Positions 51,235 to 63,000 of a DNA stretch of 64,000 nucleotides are shown here, piece by piece. A program made the translations under genes and the position numbers. The first letter of the stretch is position 1, and each line of letters begins with the position of its first letter. The stretch comes from Meghimatium bilineatum (lineage: Eukaryota; Mollusca; Gastropoda; Stylommatophora; Philomycidae), in assembly GCA_034231615.1 (NCBI GenBank), contig CM067302.1:7441501-7505500 (forward strand), given 5' to 3'. The notes beneath the pieces are model-generated. The model was not told the DNA's origin, made no database searches, and saw only the letters and a list, made by a program, of their open reading frames with translations.

Positions 51235-54200
51235 AATTTCTGGTGTAGTAAGCTGCAGTACACCCAATTTGTGAGTAATATGCCATAGAACACTGAGTTT
51301 TGACGTACTAAACAGCAAGAGACCTAATTTGTGTCTAATACGACAGTATTCTGACGTTTTATGCTGCATTACAACGAAATGATGTATAATAGGCCAGAAT
51401 ACACTCAATTCAAGTGTAGTAAGCTGCAGTACACCCAATTTGTGAGTAATATGCCAGAATACACCGAGTTCTAACGTAGTACGCTAGAATACAATAAATT
51501 CGTGTGTCCAGACTGCAATTTCTGGTGTAGTAAGCTGCAGTACACCAAATTTGTGAGTAATATGCCATAGAACACTGAGTTTTGACGTACTAAACAGCAA
51601 GAGACCTAATTTGTGTCTAATACGACAGTATTCTGACGTATTATGCTGCATTACAACGAAATGATGTATAATAGGCCAGAATAGACTCAATTGAAGTGTA
51701 GTAAGCTTCAGAACAATGAATTTGTGAGTAATATGCCAGAATACACCGAGTTCTAACGTAGTACGCTAGAATACACTAAATTCGTGTGTCCACACTGCAA
51801 TTTCTGGTGTAGTAAGCTGCAGTACACCCAATTTGTGATTAATATGCCATAGAACACTAAGTTTTGACGTACTAAACAGCAAGAGACCTAATTTGTGTAT
51901 AATTCGCCAGTGTTCTGAGTTATTAAGCTGCAAAACAACGAAGTCATGTGTAACAGGCCAGAATACACTCAATTCAAGTGTAGTAAGCTGCAGTACACCG
52001 AATTTGTGAGTAATATGACACAAAACACTGAGTTCTAACGTAGTACGCTAGAAAACACCAAATTCGTGTGTCCAGACTGCAATTTCTGGTGTAGTAAGCT
52101 GCAGTACACCCAATTTGTGAGTAATATGCCACAAAACACTGAGTTTTGACGTACTAAACAGCAAGAGACCTAATTTGTGTCTAATACGACAGTATTCTGA
52201 CGTATTATGCTGCATTACAACGAAATGATGTATAATAGGCCAGAATAGACTCAATTGAATTGTAGTAAGCTTCAGAACAATGAATTTGTGAGTAATATGC
52301 CAGAATACACCGAGTTCTAACGTAGTACGCTAGAATACACTAAATTCGTGTGTCCAGACTGCAATTTCTGGTGTAGTAAGCTGCAGTACACCCAATTTGT
52401 GAGTAATATGCCATAGAACACTGAGTTTTTACGTACTAAACAGCAAGAGACCTAATTTGTGTCTAATACGACAGTATTCTGACGTATTATGCTGCATTAC
52501 AACGAAATGATGTATAATAGGCCAGAATAGACTCAATTGAAGTGTAGTAAGCTTCAGAACAATGAATTTGTGAGTAATATGCCAGAATACACCGAGTTCT
52601 AACGTAGTACGCTAGAATACACTAAATTCGTGTGTCCACACTGCAATTTCTGGTGTAGTAAGCTGCAGTACACCCAATTTGTGATTAATATGCCATAGAA
52701 CACTAAGTTTTGACGTACTAAACAGCAAGAGACCTAATTTGTGTATAATTCGCCAGTGTTCTGAGTTATTAAGCTGCAAAACAACGAAGTCATGTGTAAC
52801 AGGCCAGAATACACTCAATTCAAGTGTAGTAAGCTGCAGTACACCGAATTTGTGAGTAATATGCCACAAAACACTGAGTTCTAACGTAGTACGCTAGAAA
52901 ACACCAAATTCGTGTGTCCAGACTGCAATTTCTGGTGTAGTAAGCTGCAGTACACCCAATTTGTGAGTAATATGCCACAAAACACTGAGTTTTGACGTAC
53001 TAAACAGCAAGAGACCTAATTTGTGTCTAATACGACAGTATTCTGACGTATTATGCTGCATTACAACGAAATGATGTATAATAGGCCAGAATAGACTCAA
53101 TTGAATTGTAGTAAGCTTCAGAACAATGAATTTGTGAGTAATATGCCAGAATACACCGAGTTCTAACGTAGTACGCTAGAATACACTAAATTCGTGTGTC
53201 CAGACTGCAATTTCTGGTGTAGTAAGCTGCAGTACACCCAATTTGTGAGTAATATGCCATAGAACACTGAGTTTTGACGTACTAAACAGCAAGAGACCTA
53301 ATTTGTGTCTAATACGACAGTATTCTGACGTATTATGCTGCATTACAACGAAATGATGTATAATAGGCCAGAATAGACTCAATTGAAGTGTAGTAAGCTT
53401 CAGAACAATGAATTTGTGAGTAATATCCCAGAATACACCGAGTTCTAACGTAGTACGCTAGAATACACTAAATTCGTGTGTCCACACTGCAATTTCTGGT
53501 GTAGTAAGCTGCAGTACACCCAATTTGTGATTAATATGCCATAGAACACTAAGTTTTGACGTACTAAACAGCAAGAGACCTAATTTGTGTATAATTCGCC
53601 AGTGTTCTGAGTTATTAAGCTGCAAAACAACGAAGTCATGTGTAACAGGCCAGAATACACTCAATTCAAGTGTAGTAAGCTGCAGTACACCGAATTTGTG
53701 AGTAATATGCCACAAAACACTGAGTTCTAACGTAGTACGCTAGAAAACACCAAATTCGTGTGTCCAGACTGCAATTTCTGGTGTAGTAAGCTGCAGTACA
53801 CCCAATTTGTGAGTAATATGCCACAAAACACTGAGTTTTGACGTACTAAACAGCAAGAGACCTAATTTGTGTCTAATACGACAGTATTCTGACGTTTTAT
53901 GCTGCATTACAACGGAATGATGTATAATAGGCCAGAATACACTCAATTCAAGTGTAGTACGCTGCAGTACACCCAATTTGTGAGTAATATGCCAGAATAC
54001 ACCGAGTTCTAACGTAGTACGCTAGAATACACTAAATTCGTGTGTCCAGACTGCAATTTCTGGTGTAGTAAGCTGCAGTACACCCAATTTGTGATTAATA
54101 TGCCATAGAACACTGAGTTTTGACGTACTAAACAGCAAGAGACCTAATTTGTGTCTAATACGACAGTATTCTGACGTATTATGCTGCATTACAACGAAAT

Positions 54201-55464
54201 GATGTATAATAGGCCAGAATAGACTCAATTGAAGTGTAGTAAGCTTCAGAACAATGAATTTGTGAGTAATATGCCAGAATACACCGAGTTCTAACGTAGT
54301 ACGCTAGAATACACTAAATTCGTGTGTCCACACTGCAATTTCTGGTGTAGTAAGCTGCAGTACACCCAATTTGTGATTAATATGCCATAGAACACTAAGT
54401 TTTGACGTACTAAACAGCAAGAGACCTAATTTGTGTATAATTCGCAAGTGTTCTGAGTTATTAAGCTGCAAAACAACGAAGTCATGTGTAACAGGCCAGA
54501 ATACACTCAATTCAAGTGTAGTAAGCTGCAGTACACCGAATTTGTGAGTAATATGCCAGAATACACCGAGTTCTAACGTAGTACGCTAGAATACAATAAA
54601 TTCGTGTGTCCAGACTGCAATTTCTGGTGTAGTAAGCTGCAGTACACCCAATTTGTGAGTAATATGCCATAGAACACTGAGTTTTGACGTACTAAACAGC
54701 AAGAGACCTAATTTGTGTCTAATACGACAGTATTCTGACGTATTATGCTGCATTACAACGAAATGATGTATAATAGGCCAGAATAGACTCAATTGAAGTG
54801 TAGTAAGCTTCAGAACAATGAATTTGTGAGTAATATGCCAGAATACACCGAGTTCTAACGTAGTACGCTAGAATACACTAAATTCGTGTGTCCACACTGC
54901 AATTTCTGGTGTAGTAAGCTGCAGTACACCCAATTTGTGATTAATATGCCATAGAACACTAAGTTTTGACGTACTAAACAGCAAGAGACCTAATTTGTGT
55001 ATAATTCGCCAGTGTTCTGAGTTATTAAGCTGCAAAACAACGAAGACATGTGTAACAGGCCAGAATACACTCAATTCAAGTGTAGTAAGCTGCAGTACAC
55101 CGAATTTGTGAGTAATATGCCACAAAACACTGAGTTCTAACGTAGTACGCTAGAAAACACCAAATACGTGTGTCCAGACTGCAATTTCTGGTGTAGTAAG
55201 CTGCAGTACACCCAATTTGTGAGTAATATGCCACAAAACACTGAGTTTTGACGTACTAAACAGCAAGAGACCTAATTTGTGTCTAATACGACAGTATTCT
55301 GACGTATTATGCTGCATTACAACGAAATGATGTATAATAGGCCAGAATAGACACAATTGAAGTGTAGTAAGCTTCAGAACAATGAATTTGTGAGTAATAT
55401 GCCAGAATACACCGAGTTCTAACGTAGTACGCTAGAATACACTAAATTCGTGTGTCCAGACTGC

Positions 55465-55537
55465 GAGTAATATGCCAGAATACACCGAGTTCTAACGTAG
55501 TACGCTAGAATACACCATATTCGTGTGTCCAGACTGC
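55465..55537. repeat. 73-bp internal duplication
   Basis: Same join and caccatattcg mark. Counterpart of 30,228 at +25,237 bp. Confidence 0.93.
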
Positions 55538-56947
55538 AATTTCTGGTGTAGTAAGCTTCAGTACACCCAATTTGTGAGTAATATGCCATAGAACACTGAG
55601 TTTTGACGTACTAAACAGCAAGAGACCTAATTTGTGTCTAATACGACAGTATTCTGACGTATTATGCTGCATTACAACGAAATGATGTATAATAGGCCAG
55701 AATAGACACAATTGAAGTGTAGTAAGCTTCAGAACAATGAATTTGTGAGTAATATGCCAGAATACACAGAGTTCTAACGTAGTACGCTAGAATACACTAA
55801 ATTCGTGTGTCCAGACTGCAATTTCTGGTGTAGTAAGCTGCAGTACACCCAATTTGTGATTAATATGCCATAGAACACTGAGTTTTGACGTACTAAACAG
55901 CAAGAGACCTAATTTGTGTCTAATACGACAGTATTCTGACGTATTATGCTGCATTACAACGAAATGATGTATAATAGGCCAGAATAGACTCAATTGAAGT
56001 GTAGTAAGCTTCAGAACAATGAATTTGTGAGTAATATGCCAGAATACACCGAGTTCTAACGTAGTACGCTAGAATACACTAAATTCGTGTGTCCACACTG
56101 CAATTTCTGGTGTAGTAAGCTGCAGTACACCCAATTTGTGATTAATATGCCATAGAACACTGAGTTTTGACGTACTAAACAGCAAGAGACCTAATTTGTG
56201 TCTAATACGACAGTATTCTGACGTTTTATGCTGCATTACAACGAAATGATGTATAATAGGCCATAATACACTCAATTCAAGTGTAGTAAGCTGCAGTACA
56301 CCCAATTTGTGAGTAATATGCCAGAATACACCGAGTTCTAACGTAGTACGCTAGAATACAATAAATTCGTGTGTCCAGACTGCAATTTCTGGTGTAGTAA
56401 GCTGCAGTACACCCAATTTGTGAGTAATAGGCCATAGAACACTGAGTTTTGACGTACTAAACAGCAAGAGACCTAATTTGTGTCTAATACGACAGTATTC
56501 TGACGTATTATGCTGCATTACAACGAAATGATGTATAATAGGCCAGAATAGACTCAATTGAAGTGTAGTAAGCTTCAGAACAATGAATTTGTGAGTAATA
56601 TGCCAGAATACACCGAGTTCTAACGTAGTACGCTAGAATACGCTAAATTCGTGTGTCCACACTGCAATTTCTGGTGTAGTAAGCTGCAGTACACCCAATT
56701 TGTGATTAATATGCCATAGAACACTAAGTTTTGACGTACTAAACAGCAAGAGACCTAATTTGTGTATAATTCGCCAGTGTTCTGAGTTATTAAGCTGCAA
56801 AACAACGAAGTCATGTGTAACAGGCCAGAATACACTCAATTCAAGTGTAGTAAGCTGCAGTACACCGAATTTGTGAGTAATATGCCAGAATACACCGAGT
56901 TCTAACGTAGTACGCTAGAATACACTAAATTCGTGTGTCCAGACTGC

Positions 56948-57020
56948 GAGTAATATGCCAGAATACACCGAGTTCTAACGTAGTACGCTAGAATACACCA
57001 TATTCGTGTGTCCAGACTGC
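56948..57020. repeat. 73-bp internal duplication
   Basis: Same join and caccatattcg mark. Counterpart of 31,711 at +25,237 bp, just upstream of the 282-bp deletion. Confidence 0.93.
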
Positions 57021-60000
57021 AATTTCTGGTGTAGTAAGCTTCAGTACACCCAATTTGTGAGTAATATGCCATAGAACACTGAGTTTTGACGTACTAAACA
57101 GCAAGAGACCTAATTTGTGTCTAATACGACAGTATTCTGACGTATTATGCTGCATTACAACGAAATGATGTATAATAGGCCAGAATAGACTCACATCTAG
57201 TGTAGTTATCTTCAGAACAATGAATTTGTGAGTAATATGCCAGAATACACCGAGTTCTAACGTAGTACGCTAGAATACACTAAATTCGTGTGTCCACACT
57301 GCAATTTCTGGTGTAGTAAGCTGCAGTACACCCAATTTGTGATTAATATGCCATAGAACACTGAGTTTTGACGTACTAAACAGCAAGAGACCTAATTTGT
57401 GTCTAATACGACAGTATTCTGACGTTTTATGCTGCATTACAACGAAATGATGTATAATAGGCCATAATACACTCAATTCAAGTGTAGTAAGCTGCAGTAC
57501 ACCCAATTTGTGAGTAATATGCCAGAATACACCGAGTTCTAACGTAGTACGCTAGAATACAATAAATTCGTGTGTCCAGACTGCAATTTCTGGTGTAGTA
57601 AGCTGCAGTACACCCAATTTGTGAGTAATAGGCCATAGAACACTGAGTTTTGACGTACTAAACAGCAAGAGACCTAATTTGTGTCTAATACGACAGTATT
57701 CTGACGTATTATGCTGCATTACAACGAAATGATGTATAATAGGCCAGAATAGACTCAATTGAAGTGTAGTAAGCTTCAGAACAATGAATTTGTGAGTAAT
57801 ATGCCAGAATACACCGAGTTCTAACGTAGTACGCTAGAATACGCTAAATTCGTGTGTCCACACTGCAATTTCTGGTGTAGTAAGCTGCAGTACACCCAAT
57901 TTGTGATTAATATGCCATAGAACACTAAGTTTTGACGTACTAAACAGCAAGAGACCTAATTTGTGTATAATTCGCCAGTGTTCTGAGTTATTAAGCTGCA
58001 AAACAACGAAGTCATGTGTAACAGGCCAGAATACACTCAATTCAAGTGTAGTAAGCTGCAGTACACCGAATTTGTGAGTAATATGCCACAAAACACTGAG
58101 TTCTAACGTAGTACGCTAGAAAACACCAAATTCGTGTGTCCAGACTGCAATTTCTGGTGTAGTAAGCTGCAGTACACCCAATTTGTGAGTAATATGCCAC
58201 AAAACACTGAGTTTTGACGTACTAAACAGCAAGAGACCTAATTTGTGTCTAATACGACAGTATTCTGACGTATTATGCTGCATTACAACGAAATGATGTA
58301 TAATAGGCCAGAATACACTCAATTCAAGTGTAGTACGCTGCAGTACACCCAATTTGTGAGTAATATGCCAGAATACACCGAGTTCTAACGTAGTACGCTA
58401 GAATACACTAAATTCGTGTGTCCAGACTGCAATTTCTGGTGTAGTAAGCTGCAGTACACCCAATTTGTGATTAATATGCCATAGAACACTGAGTTTTGAC
58501 GTACTAAACAGCAAGAGACCTAATTTGTGTCTAATACGACAGTTTTCTGACGTATTATGCTGCATTACAACGAAATGATGTATAATAGGCCAGAATAGAC
58601 TCAATTGAAGTGTAGTAAGCTTCAGAACAATGAATTTGTGAGTAATATGCCAGAATACACCGAGTTCTAACGTAGTACGCTAGAATACACTAAATTCGTG
58701 TGTCCACACTGCAATTTCTGGTGTAGTAAGCTGCAGTACACCCAATTTGTGATTAATATGCCATAGAACACTAAGTTTTGACGTACTAAACAGCAAGAGA
58801 CCTAATTTGTGTATAATTCGCAAGTGTTCTGAGTTATTAAGCTGCAAAACAACGAAGTCATGTGTAACAGGCCAGAATACACTCAATTCAAGTGTAGTAA
58901 GCTGCAGTACACCGAATTTGTGAGTAATATGCCAGAATACACCGAGTTCTAACGTAGTACGCTAGAATACAATAAATTCGTGTGTCCAGACTGCAATTTC
59001 TGGTGTAGTAAGCTGCAGTACACCCAATTTGTGAGTAATATGCCATAGAACACTGAGTTTTGACGTACTAAACAGCAAGAGACCTAATTTGTGTCTAATA
59101 CGACAGTATTCTGACGTATTATGCTGCATTACAACGAAATGATGTATAATAGGCCAGAATAGACTCAATTGAAGTGTAGTAAGCTTCAGAACAATGAATT
59201 TGTGAGTAATATGCCAGAATACACCGAGTTCTAACGTAGTACGCTAGAATACACTAAATTCGTGTGTCCACACTGCAATTTCTGGTGTAGTAAGCTGCAG
59301 TACACCCAATTTGTGATTAATATGCCATAGAACACTAAGTTTTGACGTACTAAACAGCAAGAGACCTAATTTGTGTATAATTCGCCAGTGTTCTGAGTTA
59401 TTAAGCTGCAAAACAACGAAGACATGTGTAACAGGCCAGAATACACTCAATTCAAGTGTAGTAAGCTGCAGTACACCGAATTTGTGAGTAATATGCCACA
59501 AAACACTGAGTTCTAACGTAGTACGCTAGAAAACACCAAATTCGTGTGTCCAGACTGCAATTTCTGGTGTAGTAAGCTGCAGTACACCCAATTTGTGAGT
59601 AATATGCCACAAAACACTGAGTTTTGACGTACTAAACAGCAAGAGATCTAATTTGTGTCTAATACGACAGTATTCTGACGTATTATGCTGCATTACAACG
59701 AAATGATGTATAATAGGCCAGAATAGACTCAATTGAATTGTAGTAAGCTTCAGAACAATGAATTTGTGAGTAATATGCCAGAATACACCGAGTTCTAACG
59801 TAGTACGCTAGAATACACTAAATTCGTGTGTCCAGACTGCAATTTCTGGTGTAGTAAGCTGCAGTACACCCAATTTGTGATTAATATGCCATAGAACACT
59901 AAGTTTTGACGTAATAAACAGCAAGAGACCTAATTTGTGTATAATTCGCCAGTGTTCTGAGTTATTAAGCTGCAAAACAACGAAGTCATGTGTAACAGAC

Positions 60001-63000
60001 CAGAATACACTCAATTCAAGTGTATTAAGCTGCAGTACACCGAATTTGTGAGTAATATGCCACAAAACACTGAGTTCTAACGTAGTACGCTAGAAAACAC
60101 CAAATACGTGTGTCCAGACTGCAATTTCTGGTGTAGTAAGCTGCAGTACACCCAATTTGTGAGTAATATGCCACAAAACACTGAGTTTTGACGTACTAAA
60201 CAGCAAGAGACCTAATTTGTGTCTAATACGACAGTATTCTGACGTATTATGCTGCATTACAACGAAATGATGTATAATAGGCCAGAATAGACACAATTGA
60301 AGTGTAGTAAGCTTCAGAACAATGAATTTGTGAGTAATATGCCAGAATACACCGAGTTCTAACGTAGTACGCTAGAATACACTAAATTCGTGTGTCCAGA
60401 CTGCAATTTCTGGTGTAGTAAGCTGCAGTACACCCAATTTGTGATTAATATGCCATAGAACACTGAGTTTTGACGTACTAAACAGCAAGAGACCTAATTT
60501 GTGTCTAATACGACAGTATTCTGACGTTTTATGCTGCATTACAACGAAATGATGTATAATAGGCCATAATACACTCAATTCAAGTGTAGTAAGCTGCAGT
60601 ACACCCAATTTGTGAGTAATATGCCAGAATACACCGAGTTCTAACGTAGTACGCTAGAATACAATAAATTCGTGTGTCCAGACTGCAATTTCTGGTGTAG
60701 TAAGCTGCAGTACACCCAATTTGTGATTAATATGCCATAGAACACTGAGTTTTGACGTACTAAACAGCAAGAGACCTAATTTGTGTCTAATACGACAGTA
60801 TTCTGACGTATTATGCTGCATTACAACGAAGTCATGTATAATAGGCCAGAATAGACTCAATTGAAGTGTAGTAAGCTTCAGAACAATGAATTTGTGAGTA
60901 ATATGCCAGAATACACCGAGTTCTAACGTAGTACGCTAGAATACACTAAATTCGTGTGTCCACACTGCAATTTCTGGTGTAGTAAGCTGCAGTACACCCA
61001 ATTTGTGATTAATATGCCATAGAACACTAAGTTTTGACGTACTAAACAGCAAGAGACCTAATTTGTGTCTAATACGACAGTATTCTGACGTATTATGCTG
61101 CATTACAACGAAATGATGTATAATAGGCCAGAATAGACTCAATTGAAGTGTAGTAAGCTTCAGAACAATGAATTTGTGAGTAATATGCCAGAATACACCG
61201 AGTTCTAACGTAGTACGCTAGAATACACTAAATTCGTGTGTCCACACTGCAATTTCTGGTGTAGTAAGCTGCAGTACACCCAATTTGTGATTAATATGCC
61301 ATAGAACACTAAGTTTTGACGTACTAAACAGCAAGAGACCTAATTTGTGTATAATTCGCCAGTGTTCTGAGTTATTAAGCTGCAAAACAACGAAGACATG
61401 TGTAACAGGCCAGAATACACTCAATTCAAGTGTAGTAAGCTGCAGTACACCGAATTTGTGAGTAATATGCCACAAAACACTGAGTTCTAACGTAGTACGC
61501 TAGAAAACACCAAATTCGTGTGTCCAGACTGCAATTTCTGGTGTAGTAAGCTGCAGTACACCCAATTTGTGAGTAATATGCCACAAAACACTGAGTTTTG
61601 ACGTACTAAACAGCAAGAGACCTAATTTGTGTCTAATACGACAGTATTCTGACGTATTATGCTGCATTACAACGAAATGATGTATAATAGGCCAGAATAG
61701 ACTCAATTGAATTGTAGTAAGCTTCAGAACAATGAATTTGTGAGTAATATGCCAGAATACACCGAGTTCTAACGTAGTACGCTAGAATACACTAAATTCG
61801 TGTGTCCAGACTGCAATTTCTGGTGTAGTAAGCTGCAGTACACCCAATTTGTGATTAATATGCCATAGAACACTGAGTTTTGACGTAATAAACAGCAAGA
61901 GACCTAATTTGTGTATAATTCGCCAGTGTTCTGAGTTATTAAGCTGCAAAACAACGAAGTCATGTGTAACAGACCAGAATACACTCAATTCAAGTGTAGT
62001 AAGCTGCAGTACACCGAATTTGTGAGTAATATGCCACAAAACACTGAGTTCTAACGTAGTACGCTAGAAAACACCAAATACGTGTGTCCAGACTGCAATT
62101 TCTGGTGTAGTAAGCTGCAGTACACCCAATTTGTGATTAATATGCCATAGAACACTAAGTTTTGACGTACTAAACAGCAAGAGACCTAATTTGTGTATAA
62201 TTCGCCAGTGTTCTGAGTTATTAAGCTGCAAAACAACGAAGTCATGTGTAACAGGCCAGAATACACTCAATTCAAGTGTAGTAAGCTGCAGTACACCGAA
62301 TTTGTGAGTAATATGCCACAAAACACTGAGTTCTAACGTAGTACGCTAGAAAACACCAAATTCGTGTGTCCAGACTGCAATTTCTGGTGTAGTAAGCTGC
62401 AGTACACCCAATTTGTGAGTAATATGCCACAAAACACTGAGTTTTGACGTACTAAACAGCAAGAGACCTAATTTGTGTCTAATACGACAGTATTCTGACG
62501 TATTATGCTGCATTACAACGAAATGATGTATAATAGGCCAGAATACACTCAATTCAAGTGTAGTACGCTGCAGTACACCCAATTTGTGAGTAATATGCCA
62601 GAATACACCGAGTTCTAACGTAGTACGCTAGAATACACTAAATTCGTGTGTCCAGACTGCAATTTCTGGTGTAGTAAGCTGCAGTACACCCAATTTGTGA
62701 TTAATATGCCATAGAACACTGAGTTTTGACGTACTAAACAGCAAGAGACCTAATTTGTGTCTAATACGACAGTATTCTGACGTATTATGCTGCATTACAA
62801 CGAAATGATGTATAATAGGCCAGAATAGACTCAATTGAAGTGTAGTAAGCTTCAGAACAATGAATTTGTGAGTAATATGCCAGAATACACCGAGTTCTAA
62901 CGTAGTACGCTAGAATACACTAAATTCGTGTGTCCACACTGCAATTTCTGGTGTAGTAAGCTGCAGTACACCCAATTTGTGATTAATATGCCATAGAACA

